Shown: positions 1 through 12,658, counted from the stretch's first letter. The stretch is DNA of 64,000 nt from Aspidiotus rigidus (GCA_035079385.1 JAVHKY010000001.1:8084501-8148500), one strand, 5' to 3'. Notes: generated from the sequence alone by a model not told the origin. Program-made: numbers and translations.

Positions 1-1304
1 ATCGACGTTAATAAATTGAAAACTACATTTCCATAACTTTTAAAGATATTTCAAAAAAAAAAAAAAATAAGCGAGTAAACAAAAAGTCTATAAAGAGTAC
101 AATGCCACTCGCTTTTATATAAAAAGGGTTAATGACGAATTTGTCGAGCCCATATGTACGATTGGTAATTAATCTATTGTACATATTACGTCATAATGTT
201 TGACTAGAAGATTACGGTATCCATTCATCCTGGATTAAAAGCAATCAAACGCTAATACTATCACTACCGGTCACTAACGAGTTTGTGATAAGTTTCCTAC
301 GCAGAATATCAGTAATTTTGCATTAACGAAACGACAAAACGCGCATAATATGATACTCATCAATATCTGATTAACGCGGAATGTAAACACCACAAAGTGC
401 TTCGAAAAGCACACAATCCGAATCTGTTTTATTTTATATGGAAGTTTTCTTCCAACAAAATCAGAAAAATGATTATTATGTGCGAAAGATTGGCTTTGAA
501 ATATTATGGCTATAATATGACCCTTTGCGATGGCGTACGGTACAAGAATTCTTATCGCGCGATACTTTCGGGGTAAAATTTCTTAGGCTGAACGGACGTG
601 TAATCGGTTTGGACAGTTTTGCGCCAAATAACGCTTCATTAAAAGAAAATATCGCGAAAAACGTTGGAAAGGTTCGCTAACAAATGGTACTTCATACGTC
701 TGAAGTGAACTTGCCGCCCATCGACGTTTTCGTAAAATTAATAGAGGTCGGTTTCGAGTACACGAGGTTCATACCGAGAGAAGAGTTTCAAACCAACTCT
801 CCAATACTTGTCAGTTTCCACATTGTAAATCACTCGAACAATAGTTTTTCTCCCGTCCATCGCTCATTGATATTTAATGTCATTAGATAGAGTGAAGTTG
901 GTGTGTACTCTTACCGAAGCAGAAGATACAAATCTACCGTCTGTTGGACCTTCACTTGGAACAGTATGAGGGGTACATCAGGGAGGAATATTATAAATCT
1001 TTTAGCAAGGAATATGCTTCAGCCGAAATTGTTCCGTAGAAGTATTTTTAGACATCAGGCAAATTCTGAGTTACAAAAAATTATCAATCCTTAACGCCAC
1101 GCGCCATCTCACCATTTCTTGTGCACAACATCAAGGAGGCGAGAAAGTAGCAGGCGATTCTAGAATAGCGGAAAACTGAATAAAAGTACCCATTGACAGA
1201 ATTTTTGGGATGGCAAGACCCACGAAATTCGTCATAGAGGGTGTGGAGGATGGACCTTCGTGAAATGATGCTAAGCAGATGCTTCGATTCCCCTGAATTC
1301 AAAT
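1..1304. other. No gene recognised
   Basis: AT-rich sequence with short open frames only. The 68-codon frame at 684-890 and the 63-codon frame at 903-1094 show no family motif, no splice context and no neighbouring exon in phase. I see no RNA gene or clear repeat here. Confidence 0.5.
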
Positions 1305-1626
1305 ATATGTGTTACAGTTGAAACCCGAAATCAGTAAATTCTAAAATTCACTAGTCAAAACTAGTTGCCACCAATGACTTTAGTCAGAACTAGTTTTGAC
1401 TAGTTAATTCTAGAATAAAAAAAAATGTTTGAATTCATCAGTAAATTCTAGTTATGACTGAAATGAATTGAAATTGTTCGAGTTCAAAAGGTGATGGTGT
1501 TTCCAGACATACTTCGGCCAAATTGATAGATATTTGGTAATTCTGTTCAACTTTGAGGATAAGTAGCTCACACTGGGATGAAATATACGAAAAAGTTCTA
1601 AATTTTTCTTCCTTAATTCACACATT

Positions 1627-2326
1627 CTATTTTCTCTGCTTCCTTTTCCATTCTTTCCCTGAAATTCCTAGCTACTTCACCTTTCAATTGCTCAACATTG
1701 CAATGCTCTCTCTTTTCCGTTGCTCGTTTTTCAATCTTCTTTAATCGTATGCGCCAGTCAGCAACTAGTAATATGTGGTCCGAATTGCAATCGGCGGATG
1801 GGTACGTTCGACAATTTGTGACGGCATTTCGAAATCTTTCATTTATTAAAATATAGTCGATTTGGTTACGAATTTGATCGCCTGGGCTCTTCCAGGTATA
1901 CAGCCTTCGGGCGTGCTGTTGGAACTGCGTATTACAAATTACCATGTTCTTTTCCCTTGTGAATTCGTCTAGTCTATCTCCACGCTCGTTTCTAGTTCTT
2001 AATCCGTATTCTCCAATGTGGCTGCCGCTTTTTCCACGTCCGATTTTGGCATTAAAGTCTCCTAGGACGAAAACTAAACCGTCGAATCTCGCTTTTCTGA
2101 GTACAAGGCTCACTTCCTCGTAAAATTTCTCCAGCACTTGCTCGTCACTGTCACATGTTGGAGCATAGACTTGAATTACTGTAATTGTCTTTGGCATTAC
2201 ATTAATTTTTATCATTATTACTCTATCTGAGATTGGGAGAATCTCGTCGATCGCTTCGCTTAGTTTCTTCTCTACTAGTAACCCGACAAATGTGAAGAAC
2301 ACCGAACCATAAGTCTGATAAGCCAT
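1627..2326 (-). pseudogene. RTE endonuclease fragment (inverted)
   Basis: This is an apurinic-type endonuclease (exonuclease-endonuclease-phosphatase fold) fragment of an RTE LINE. Visible motifs in order are VYAPT, GDFNAKIG (catalytic Asp/Asn), then an NQIDYIL segment and SDHILL (catalytic Asp-His). The first part of the domain (the WN and E-bearing motifs) is missing, so the copy is 5'-truncated inside the domain. The frame stays open for about 235 codons, and its last codons run into the target-site duplication at 1615-1626. It lies opposite in strand to the RT part of the same insertion. It is not expected to be active. Confidence 0.8.
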
Positions 2327-2338
2327 TTTACTAAACTC

Positions 2339-3484
2339 TTGCTGGCAATAATTAATCGAAGGATCGAAGGAAAGATTGATAAATACCTGGATGCAACTCA
2401 GTTTGGCTTCCGAAGGAAAAGAGGCACCAGAGACGCTATATCGCTATTTAAGCTGATAATACAAAGGATGCTGGGAGTCAACAGAAAACTGTATGTAGGC
2501 TTTATTGACTACGAGAAAGCCTTCGACAAGGTTCAACATGCAAAGCTCATAGAAACACTACAAAAGTACAAAATTGACAGAGAGGACATCAAGCTATTGC
2601 AAACGCTGTATTGGAAGCAGACAGCCAACATCAGGATAGGAAAGAGCACATCAGAAAATCATTGCAGTGTCGCAAGAGGAGTGAGGCAAGGATGCCCAAT
2701 ATCCCCACAGTTATTCAACATGCATGCTGAAGAAATATCAAGACACCCTAAATTTGCAAAGATGGGAGTCAAAATACACGGCGAAAGAGTCAATAGTATA
2801 TGCTATGCAGACGACAGGGTTGTGCTAGCAGAAACGCCACAGCAGTTGCAAAATATGATCACGAGGTTGAATAAGGAAGGCAAAAAAGTGGGGATGAAGA
2901 TTAACGTCGACAAAACAAAGGTGATGAAAATACAGAGAAATAAAGATGATAAAGAGGTACGAATATTTGTAGATGGAAAAAGAGTAGAGCAAGTGGCGAA
3001 ATTTAAATATCTTCGAGTAACCATAACGGAAGATGGAAAAGACGACGAAGAAATCAAAACCAGAATAGCCATGACAAAAAACGCGTACTACAACCTAGAG
3101 AGAGTCCTGAAAAGTAAAAATATGACAATAGAACTTAGACTGCGGATAATGAGATGTTACATCTGGTCAATCGTGAGGTATGCGTCAGAGAGCTGGATTG
3201 TCAACAAGTGGGTGGAGAAAAGAATAAATGCATTAGAGATGTGGCTGTACCGTCGAATGTGCCGCATTCCGTGGACCGACAAAGTTACCAACGACGAGGT
3301 GCTCGACAGAGTGGGCGTTGAACGGAAGCAGCTGCTGGAAGCAATACTGGAGAGTAAAAGGAAATACCTCGGGAACAAAATTAAGAATGACGAATTATTC
3401 AATCGAATAGTCAATGGCAAAATAACGGGGAAACCGCCACGAGGAAGAAGACGCCACAGTTCGTTAAGCGGAATAGAACTATAA
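2339..3484 (+). pseudogene. RTE reverse transcriptase fragment
   Basis: A 381-codon open frame with reverse-transcriptase motifs of RTE-type LINEs: TQFGFRRKRGTRDAI, FIDYEKAFDKV, GVRQGCPISPQLFN and the catalytic box YADD (near residue 159), followed by the thumb and a C-terminal region rich in basic residues. It begins in mid-domain at the inversion junction, so the fingers region is incomplete. It ends earlier than intact RTE proteins, shortly after a PPRGRRR stretch, which suggests a deletion or frameshift near the 3' end. A 3' tail of about 85 bases and an A/T repeat follow. It is a dead copy, though the frame is long enough to indicate a fairly recent insertion. Confidence 0.85.
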
Positions 3485-3694
3485 TTGTAAACTGTGTATT
3501 ATGAATATGTCGAGGGCAACCTCTAATTGTATGGAGAAGCCTACTAAATAAATAATAATAAATAAAATAATTCACACATTAAACCGCATATCATACGAAT
3601 TCGTCGGCCTATAAACGTTACAAGAGCAAATCTAACAGTGACTAATTGACGCACACCATTCAAGTACAAACGAGCTTTGTAAAAAACAAAAATT

Positions 3695-4277
3695 CAAGGG
3701 TGTTGGAGGCTGGAGGCACTTTGTCTCTGGAAGTACCTTGCCTTCGTCTCCAATGAGGCGAAGATGGTGAGGATTTAAACCAAGATGTTGGAGGCTGGAG
3801 CATTTTGCCTCCGGAGGTACCTTGCTTCCACCGAGAGGCTTGGAGATGCTTCCAAAGACCCCTTAGGAGGCACTTTTTTCAACAGTATTCTATTCCTCGA
3901 AACCTCATTCAACCACTTTGATGCTAGCGCTGCTCGGTTCGGAGAAAAGCCGAAGTTTTAAATACACCTTCTGAGTATCATCTGTCATCTGGCAACACTG
4001 GTAGGCCAATACGCTACATCTGGTCACACTGATCAACATTACAAGTGCCTTCGGAGGCGTCTCCAAAGACGTCTTTGGTTTCTTCGACAGTGCCTCCGGA
4101 GGCATTTTCTCCAATCTCAGTAATTGCGCTGGAGGCATTTGGAAATACTTCCAGAGACATACTTTGGAGGTCAGAAGACGCCTCCAAACGTGTCCACTGG
4201 AGGCAACCGGAGTCGGAGAGTCATTTTCTGTATTTGTTCCGGACGCCTCTAAAAAAAATATGCCTCCAACACCCTTG
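3695..4277. mobile_element. GGAGGC-rich palindromic (foldback) element
   Basis: The first 16 bases, CAAGGGTGTTGGAGGC, recur as an exact reverse complement at 4262-4277. Between them are many GGAGGC and GCCTCC blocks, including two related direct sub-repeats near 3701 and 3786 (TGTTGGAGGCTGGAG), so much of the block can fold on itself. It is far richer in G+C than its surroundings. I see no convincing target duplication and no coding capacity. Confidence 0.6.
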
Positions 4278-4829
4278 ATAAAAATGCAATTATACATTTG
4301 TACTAGGGAAGAAATTCATTTTACTGATTGGATTCACCCTTCTTGTTTTCGCTAGTTAAAACTAGTTTTCCCTGACAATCATAATTTCTTCTCTATTTCA
4401 CTTTTTACTAGTCAAAACTAGTTTTACCTGAAATTATTCAAGTTAAAACTAGCTCCAACGCTGAGGGTCACGGTAAATTCTAGAGTTAACTAGTCGAAAC
4501 TAGTTCTGACTAAAGTCATTTGTGGCAACTAGTTTTGACTAGTGAATTTTAGAATTTACTGATTTCGGGTTTTAACTGTAACATATGTATGTCATTACAG
4601 TACTTTCAATATCCGACTGCAAGAAATGACTCAGACAAATCAAAAATCTCACCATTAACCTTTTTTTTGCGGAGAATACATGAGAGGCTCGACTTTTAGT
4701 TCTGAGACCGACAGCATTGCCAAAATGGAATTCTCAATATGGAGTGGCGGATGAATGTATATGATACATCGGCGTTTATTGAACTTTAGAAGTGTCCATT
4801 GTGGAGAGCAGGACGTACCAAAAAGTCCT

Positions 4830-5045
4830 CAATTTTGAGTATTTTTCAGGTTTTTGTAAATTTTTCATACATTTTGATATCTTCACCGAATTTGAGGAAT
4901 CTTGAAGCATCAAGAACTGCGGATATTATGACTAGAAATTTGGAATAGTAAACCGGTACGTGATTTAGCCCTCTGCTCCCCCTAGTGAGCATCTAGGAAG
5001 CTATTTATGATTTCTTCCAGTAGAATGACGAATCACAAAAAGGGC
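4830..5045 (+). repeat. Dispersed repeat, copy 1 (inverted mate at 7780-7990)
   Basis: This stretch, containing GAATCTTGAAGCATCAAGAACTGC, aligns with the reverse complement of 7780-7990 over roughly 200 bases with many substitutions. Shared landmarks are a TATTTTTCA...TTTTT run, the AATCTTGAAGCAT core, a CAGCCCTC/TAGCCCTC block and a CCAGTAGAATG block. The flanks beyond do not match, so it is a dispersed repeat rather than a long TIR. Confidence 0.55.
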
Positions 5046-5595
5046 CTATCAATCAAGGAAGTATGAAGAGTGGTGTGATGGGTATTGATGCCACAAGATA
5101 TCATAAGAATGGAAGGTATTCGCAATTTTCACAGATTAGCGACAAGGGTTGGATTTTGGTGGCACCATCCCTTTCACAAAATAAGGGTAAGCAACATCAG
5201 CGTTCTTGAAGTTGATTTCATGAACTTAGACTACCCTGAATACACATATGATATCATTTTCAACATCCGACCGCCAGAAAAACCCAAATTAAAAAGGTGG
5301 ATTTTGATAAGGTCGGTTTTTCACCCATTATTTCTTGAAGAACAGCTAGTCTAGAATTTAGTCAGTTCTGAACCAAAATTTCAGACAGAATTCAAAAAAT
5401 ACTTTGAGCTGTTGACCAATTCTCTGGTACTCTGTAAAACTAAATAACTGTCTAGAAACTTGAAAATAAAATGATGCAATGTTTGAATTTTTCAACAGTC
5501 ATCATCCAAGACTGGCTACCTAACCCAGAAAAAATTCTGCAAAAATTCCAAAATGTTTTCAATGGCCCCAATGTCCCATAAAGGGTTACAAATAC

Positions 5596-6069
5596 AGTTT
5601 ACAACACGGCACATTATAGAGGTATTGACACAACGAAAAATTTCTGTCGCACAAATTGTGTTAATTCATACGGAATTCCGCTACGCTCGCAGCGATCGTT
5701 TGAATACCTTCCACACCCCACCTGTGTCGGAACCTTACCGGAGGTACCCTAATATTGACGAAATTTTCGTGGGTTGTAAAAGGTGAAGAAATTCACCTAA
5801 GAAGATAATTTTTTTTTAAATAAGTAGAGCATGGTTAGTTGTCTATTCGTACCTAGTTTCAGATTTTTAGGTTAATACCTGATTCCTCTACGAATTTTTA
5901 AAAATTGATGAATTTACATTACCTAGTATTCATGTAGTTTTCACGCTTAGTAATACCTTGCAACGCTCCTAGCGTAGATTATATCAACTGACACAACTCA
6001 GGCGACAGTAACAAACACGGCTAATATACGTTCGTGTCAATACCTCTATAATGTACCGTGGTTTACAAC
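5596..6069. mobile_element. MITE with about 36-bp inverted ends
   Basis: The left end around 5597-5633 (with CACATTATAGAGGTATTGACAC) is repeated as a reverse complement at about 6028-6067. The roughly 470 bp between have no motif-bearing frame; the 77-codon frame starting at 5553 overlaps the left end and is judged spurious. No clear target duplication was found, so the exact limits are approximate. Confidence 0.6.
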
Positions 6070-6388
6070 TATTGAACATTAAAATTTAAAAATGTTATTT
6101 TCTATGGATTTCCATAGGAAGTCCAATGCAAAATTTGAGGAAAATATCCAAAAAATTCTTTGAGTCAATGTCTTACAAAAGATCTGAAGAGAGGTACAAA
6201 ACTTAAGAAAATAAAAATGATGATACGTTATTAGCTTTGATTGGTTTTTTTGCAAAATTCAATCTAGCTTCTAAGAAAATCTCTCAAAAAATTTGCCAAC
6301 TCCCTTTCAAAATCTTTTTACGGTCCTACAAACGCACAATAAGAAGTCTAAAATGCACAAAAATGAAAATTCAGTTAGCCTTTCATCA

Positions 6389-6580
6389 GTAGTAATATCC
6401 CCTGTTTGGTACACCTTGTGACTCGGTACACTTGGAACAAAGTCGATTGGTGGTCGATTTTGGTCGCTCTTTGCGACTAAGGACAACCAAAATCACCAAT
6501 TCCGGCCAAAATTGACCACCAATCAACTTTGTACTAAGTGTACCAAGTCACAAGGTGTACTGAATAGGGGACATTACTAC
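6389..6580. mobile_element. Palindromic MITE, about 190 bp
   Basis: The two halves are near-perfect reverse complements over more than 75 bases. Both start GTAGTAATRTCCCCT and continue with a GTACACCTTGTGACT block and an AAAGTYGATTGGTGGTC block. The whole element can fold into one long hairpin with a short loop near 6475. It is non-coding. Confidence 0.75.
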
Positions 6581-6857
6581 TTGCGCATCCTTATTAATGA
6601 GGGAAAAAATGTAATGTTTACCAGACAGAAGTAGGGTTGAGGTGTATTTCACAGCATTGAGTGGTGGATTTCAACGGCAAAAAGCAGATTTTTGTCCTTA
6701 TTGGACAACACGAAGAAAGTATAATTTTATCTATTAATTAATCCACTTTCACCATATTATTCACTTACTAGTTACTACCTGTAAATGTTATTTTACTATA
6801 ATTAAACCTATTTTCATATTTTATTTCAACTTTCTTAGCCCTAGTGCATTTTTATAG

Positions 6858-6863
<6 letters not shown>

Positions 6864-6891
<28 letters not shown>
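6864..6891 (+). repeat. Poly-A run (28 bases)
   Basis: Uninterrupted A run. No retroelement coding sequence or matching target duplication was recognised next to it. Confidence 0.8.
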
Positions 6892-7691
6892 CTGTGCCGT
6901 GATACTCTGTAGTTCATAAGTTATCTCTTGCATGTACAATGTTTCTCTCTCTAATTTATTTTTGCTTATCTCATAAGGTTTGTTATTGATACTATTTGCT
7001 ATTGGTTCTTGTTGTTGTAATACTAAGAAGTCTTCTTGATACATTTTATTATAATTGTGTATTTTTAGAAAGAACAGCTTTTTATACCCTTGAAACAATT
7101 GTTTTTGATAACTGGGTGGTAAGTACTAGTTTAGTTCAATAACAACTCATAATCTGTTTGCTCCAATAATTATTATGAAATCCTATAAAAAACAATTATA
7201 ACTTGCTAAAAAATATCTCGATTTCATGAAGTACTAGCGTTTTGAGGTTGCTTACCCTAGAAAAGCTAGCAGGGGGGTGGTAGCCAGTTTTGGGGGTAGC
7301 TAGTTGAGGTAGGGGAATGACTGGGATGATTGGGATTTTTTAATCTTATTGACATAGCCAATCATGTACAGAAAGGTGACCAATCCAAACTACTCTGAAC
7401 CATAAGAAGTGCAACCAATGGAAATGTACATAGCGACGGATGTCAAACACAGTGTTTTTTTTTTGTTCCACCTTCCATCTAAGTTATGTAAATTCCGACA
7501 TTCTCATAATAAAAGTATATAATTATTTAGAGAAATGCCCTCTGACTGAATTATCTACTCCTGTTCATTTTCCTGATCCATTTTCCCTGGAATACTGGGC
7601 CCAGAATTCAGTCGTAGAGGAAGATATCCTTATTTTAATGTGAGTCTGCGATCTTACTCGTTCATTAGCGAAAAAAAAAAAAAAAAAAAAA

Positions 7692-7786
7692 GTGGATTTG
7701 AATCACAGAATAGCGAAAATAAAAATTGAATGTATGTGCTTCATTTTGTCTAATTTGTCGAAAAAAAAGGTGGATTTGAATCACAG
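7692..7786 (+). repeat. 17-bp direct repeat around a 61-bp A-tailed insert
   Basis: GTGGATTTGAATCACAG occurs at 7692-7708 and again at 7770-7786, exactly. The 61 bp between end in an A run, and a longer A run (about 7671-7691) precedes the first copy. The arrangement resembles a target-site duplication around a very short A-tailed insert, or a local duplication of the A-tail junction. Confidence 0.6.
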
Positions 7787-7990
7787 TTTTCTGTAACTAC
7801 TTTTGCCATTCTACTGGGGCTTACTATATGCTCATTAGGCAGGTGGAGGAGAGGGCTGAGTCACCTAAGGGTTTATCATTTTCATTCTCAAGTCATCATC
7901 TGCAGTTCTTAATGCTTCAAGATTCGTCAAAATTGGCACAGATATACTTGAAAAACGTGAAAAATACTGAAGAGCTTTGTAGCATCTCCT
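7780..7990 (-). repeat. Dispersed repeat, copy 2 (inverted mate of 4830-5045)
   Basis: The reverse complement aligns with 4830-5045 (shared AATCTTGAAGCAT core and CCAGTAGAATG block). No coding sequence. Confidence 0.5.
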
Positions 7991-10900
7991 TTCCCCCATA
8001 ATAGAGATTTATAATGCTTGAAAAACGCTATTTTACCTCCTCTACTCGAATAACATAATGGAAATCCGATTTTGTACGATGCATTCTGTCAACCAGGCAT
8101 GCACTGAAGAAGGAGCTCTTTGAGCTCAGACAATGAATTGGCTCATCCTGGTTTTCATATTACTATTTCGAGGCTGAGCTTATTTACAAAGAGCATTATT
8201 ATTCAATTACGATATGAACAAGCTCAATACAATAGAAGCACATCTTTTGATTATTATTAATAAACTCTTATTATAAAGTTCTAGAAGTGCATTGGAGACC
8301 CACTATATCCACTGCAGACCCCCGCAGAATACGGAGACCTAAAAATTTATCTGGCCTTGCGTTCAGTTCGAAGAGTACAAGCTGTAGTTTCTTGCCTCTC
8401 GAAAGCAAAGTTAAAAAAAAAAAAAAAATCTTCGCTGGAGTTGAACCAAATTGAGCCGCGAATTTTATAAAACTTGTACTTCTCTCGTCCCTGCAATAAA
8501 ATTGAACAGAGTTTGTAAGATAGAAAGACTCGCCGAAATGAGATTTTGACCTGAAAACTTGCTAAATGGATTGTGATTCAAAGGTAAAAAGTTATTTGGA
8601 ATTTTGCTACCTCTTTGGCTCCTCCCCCTAAAAATCCCAGCTCGCAAACAGGTTTAAATAAAGGTTTAAAATTGCTTCCATATATTTTTTGAAAAAAACT
8701 TGTTGGATTTGCTTATAGACTAAGTTATATTTCAATTGTTTTTTTTTTTTTCGGATCCCCAAGGCCAATAAACTATACACAAGTATGATGAAGAATTATA
8801 ATATTTTTATTACAAATAATTGACCTTCGAGGTTTTGCGAGCGGCCAAATAGATAGTTTCCAAAAGCGAAAAAATTAATACAGCTAAGAACCTCCTTTAA
8901 TAGCATTTTTCGAGAACATATATAAAACTGAACCGAAGGTTGAGCGCGATAATTTCCAACTTTTGCGACTCTCCACATCTATAAGGCTCATTTTTCTCAA
9001 TTTAAAAAAATTCTGATCATAATGAAGTACTGTTCATCAACTTTCAACTTCACGTTAAGAAAGTGAAAAAGCGCCTACATTATTTCTTTCTCCCATCTTC
9101 TCGATATTATTTTTTACTTTTTCATGAACTTCTTCCAAGTTGTTTCGCGTAACACGAAAACACAATTTAAAATATTTCGTCATCGTTTTCACCGGAATAA
9201 AATTAATAAACGAACTTCGCAGTACAATACGTTACCCACCACGAATTATTGTTATTATTATTATTCAGACTGCATTCGTTTTCGACGGGGTGCGTTGAAA
9301 AGTTTTGGTATAGAGTCTACGGGTTGAAAACGAAAAGTGAAGGGCGCGCTAATCTCATGATGTAAGAATGTAAGCAGAAAGCCTAAATATAACACCGTGA
9401 ACTGAGAAGAAAAAAAAATCAAAAATCTATTTAAAATGAGAAATGGAAAGAAAGATGCCTCGGTTAGTTCTAAATTCGCATTGATGACGTAAACTTTAGA
9501 AAATGTAACGTTTACCGGTTACGAGAAGAAGGAAATTGAATATCAATCATTTTGATATCATTGTTTATTTGCATTCAATTCCACCTATTCGTGAGAAGAA
9601 TACTGCAAAAATAATTTTTCGAAAGGTAGCTTAGGAGCAAAAAAACAAAAAAAAAAAAAGTGAAAACAATAAATATAAATTTTTATAAAATAATTTAATA
9701 CCCTCCGTTTTTTTCTTCTTTCTGTTTTTGAAAGGAATGAAATAGCTGCTAGAAAAATTCCATACGAGTTTGTTTTTTCCAATTCGTAATTCGGGCGAGT
9801 AGCGTCCACCGAGTTTACGCTTTTGACAATATGAAAAGAATGAAAAACCCGAAATAGAAAATTTAGTTAGGCTACTTCTGTTTTTATCTTATTTTGCTGC
9901 GGAAAAGGAAATTCATCGAGTTTAATAAGGAGAAATTTTTGGATAGACGTGTTCTAAGGACGTAACGGAAATGAAAGAGAGAAGAAATATGACGAAAAAA
10001 TCTCCAGCCCAGGAAGGAAGATTCTTCCGCCATATTTCTTCTTTTTCTCGTTGTGTTTATTATGCCAAGCTGATATTCAATTATCGACCTTTCTCGGTTA
10101 AGTAGAAAAAATTAGATTTTTCATACGTGACGATAATCTTGAGTCTTACGCCGGTATAAGAGCGCGACTTCTCTTTCTTTAAGTAGAACAGAAGTTTCCT
10201 AGAATACAACAATCCCATTTCATTTATTTAATTTTTTCCCACCATTTTTATTAATCTTAACTAAAAGCAAACTCAGTTCGAACGCTAATTCCTTCGTCTT
10301 CATTTTTCCATGCATACGTATGAAATCACTTTACACTTTGGGATTTGAAAAAATGACCCCATAAGCTCCACCACTTTCTTCTTCCCGTGATTCATGTTTG
10401 TACAAACACGAAATTTTCATATCAAATTTTGATATCTCAATAAACTAAACTAGAAATTTCAAAAGATGAAAGAATACAAGAAAATATGAAAGGATGAGCA
10501 CGCTGTAAGATATGAAATGACGCTCAACAATGCCGCAACCTTTCCCCAACATTACTTTACTTATCGTTAAAATTCTAAGTTTTCGTACTTACAATGTGTC
10601 TATCTTTCAAGAAATAAAAACTTTTCGTTATTTAAAGATGTTGTTTTAGCGATTGAGGTATAAAATTTATTATTCCTAAAAAATTGAATCAAGTTCATTC
10701 TCCCATACGTAGGTGTATATACTGCACTGTTTTTTCAGTAGACTCTTGTGAACTTAATTTAGATATCTCACTGAGGAAGAAACAGTATTCGGGTTCATTC
10801 CCCGACCTTCCCTTAGTAAAAAAAATGTAGAAATCGAGCTGAATGACCGAAAAATGTTGGGAATCATCTACTTAATTCAACTACTCTTTCTTACACTTGA

Positions 10901-12195
10901 ATTGTTTAGGAATCATAAAAGTCCGTAAAGATTTCAACCACATAGAAACCACGATGGAAAGACAGTTTTTATTTATTTATTTATGAAATTTTTCTACATA
11001 AAAATATTATCACACATGAAAGAATGGTAGGAAGTTAATTATTGCATAATTCTGAAATATATTTGCAAACTCAAAAAGAGAATTAAACCTACTCTTTCGC
11101 GCATCCCCCTAAATCGTCTAAACTTATTATTGTTGAAATGTTCACACAATAAAAATTTCAGGCGGTTTCTAAGATGATATCCGTTAAATTTATCACGACG
11201 AAATTCTGACGAATTCGCCTTCAGCGTTAGGTAGGCTATCAAATACGCACCCATCAGTGTTTTCATCGTCTCAGCGAGGTGTTCGAGTAATCGACGAAGA
11301 AGAAAGGGCGTTTGTACGTTTGGTTGTCTGTCACCTAACAGCGAAGGCGAATTCAACAATCATATCATGACACTCTCGGTGAGATTTTTTCTGACTGAAA
11401 GGGCACATTGTACCAACGAAAAATAACAACAACAATAAATGGCATTTTATACAGCGTGGAAAATGCTTTTAAAATTACTTTCAAGTGCTTTTATATAATC
11501 GAGGAGAAAATCTCTTCGTTTGGTAACGTAACAGATACTATACCGAAAATGATTTTCTCGATGAAAGTACGAAGAGAGTGAAGGGATGAAGAAATTACCT
11601 ATTCGTTCTAAAAAAATGATCATTATCGAAGCGTGAAACCGAATGGACAAGAAAGGTAGGTAACTAAATAATGGTTGAAAAGCGAAAAGTGAAAACGTTA
11701 ATCGATAGGAAATTTTAATTATGAAGAGAGTGAGCGCAAAATATACGATTATTTTGAGAATATATGTATACGAAACACGCCGTCGTTGGAACGAATTTAA
11801 ATTTAACTCGTATTAAATACACGAGGTGATAGCTATGCGATCATTCTACATCAGAAATTGAAAACACATTTCATTTTAAGAAAAATATTCATAAATAAGA
11901 TAATACACGAGTGAAGATATTCCGAAGAAATTTCATTTTAAGGAGAAGGAGGAAAAAAAAAGAAAAAGAAATGAAAAAGAGATAATCACCAGACGTACCT
12001 ATTAACTCATTATTTTTTCCAATAATTGTACCGATTTTAGTACGCAATAAAAGTATAAAATATTTATTACATTTGTAAAACATAAAAGTATTTTCCAATC
12101 ATCCAAAAATTCAGTACTGATACTTTGGTAATATTAAAATTATGTTTACGTGCGCGAGTAGGAATAAGAGGAGTGATTCTACCTTTACGAAATAG

Positions 12196-12200
<5 letters not shown>
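7991..12200. other. AT-rich sequence without recognised gene
   Basis: Only short open frames of low-complexity composition. No exon with family motifs, no TIR pair and no RNA gene could be seen. Short ATTT repeats occur near 10970. Confidence 0.45.

Positions 12201-12278
<78 letters not shown>
12201..12278. repeat. (CT)39 microsatellite
   Basis: A perfect 78-bp CT run; open frames of Ser-Leu or Arg-Glu repeats across it are artefacts. Confidence 0.97.
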
Positions 12279-12281
<3 letters not shown>

Positions 12282-12658
12282 CTAATCTACATATTAACCA
12301 CAAATTTGTAGCTGCTTCCAATAACTGCAATTTAGCGCAATAAGAAGCATTAGTAAAATTACAGTGTTTTGAAGGGAGGAAGGTTCACATTAAATAATAG
12401 TTTTTATAGTTTCCAAGAACTTTAGAGTTCAGGATGATTTAACAAAAGAGTGCCGCGAGGAGAATTGAATAATTGCAATTAAGTATGAATGGTGATGGCG
12501 GTTTGCAGATGAGAATCGATTTTTCTTTAATCGATCTACATATTTATTTTGGTACCAAGTTGATAATCGAACATTGATAACCGCTGTGATCTGAGATACA
12601 GGATACATTTGGTTAGGTATCCGGCAGGAGTTTGAACAACTTTATTACAGCTTTGTCC

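Larger units (their letters stand above)
1627..3568 (+). mobile_element. RTE-type LINE, 5' part inverted (twin-priming structure)
   Basis: Endonuclease sequence on the - strand (1627-2326) is joined head to head with reverse-transcriptase sequence on the + strand (from about 2339). The 3' end is a short A/T repeat of (AATA)-like units at 3546-3568, as is usual for RTE. The 12-mer AATTCACACATT occurs directly before (1615-1626) and directly after (3569-3580) the block, so the inverted and upright parts arrived in one insertion. This is the arrangement expected from twin priming. The element sits inside the TIR transposon 1311-4582 and is therefore younger than it. Confidence 0.85.
1311..4582. 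mobile_element. DNA transposon with 103-bp terminal inverted repeats
   Basis: The left end (1311-1413) and right end (4480-4582) are reverse complements over 103 bp with about four mismatches. Both begin GTTACAGTT and carry repeated ACTAGTTTTGACTAGT-type palindromes. The hexamer ATATGT sits just outside each end (1305-1310 and 4583-4588), consistent with a 6-bp target-site duplication. No transposase frame is visible; the interior is occupied by a later RTE insertion (1627-3568) and a GGAGGC-rich palindromic block (3695-4277). The TIRs may extend further inward in diverged form (about 4345-4480 shows related CTAG-rich sequence). I cannot assign a superfamily; it is a non-autonomous element. 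Confidence 0.8.

Noticed and set aside
5085..5354. 89-codon frame
   Set aside because: No family resemblance; lies between dispersed repeats.
4830..7990. A 3.2-kb transposon bounded by the inverted pair 4830-5045 / 7780-7990
   Set aside because: The similarity is modest, flanks differ, no target duplication is present, and other complete elements lie between; two independent dispersed-repeat copies are more likely.
12067..12343. Open frames rich in Arg-Glu or Ser-Leu
   Set aside because: They translate the (CT)39 microsatellite.
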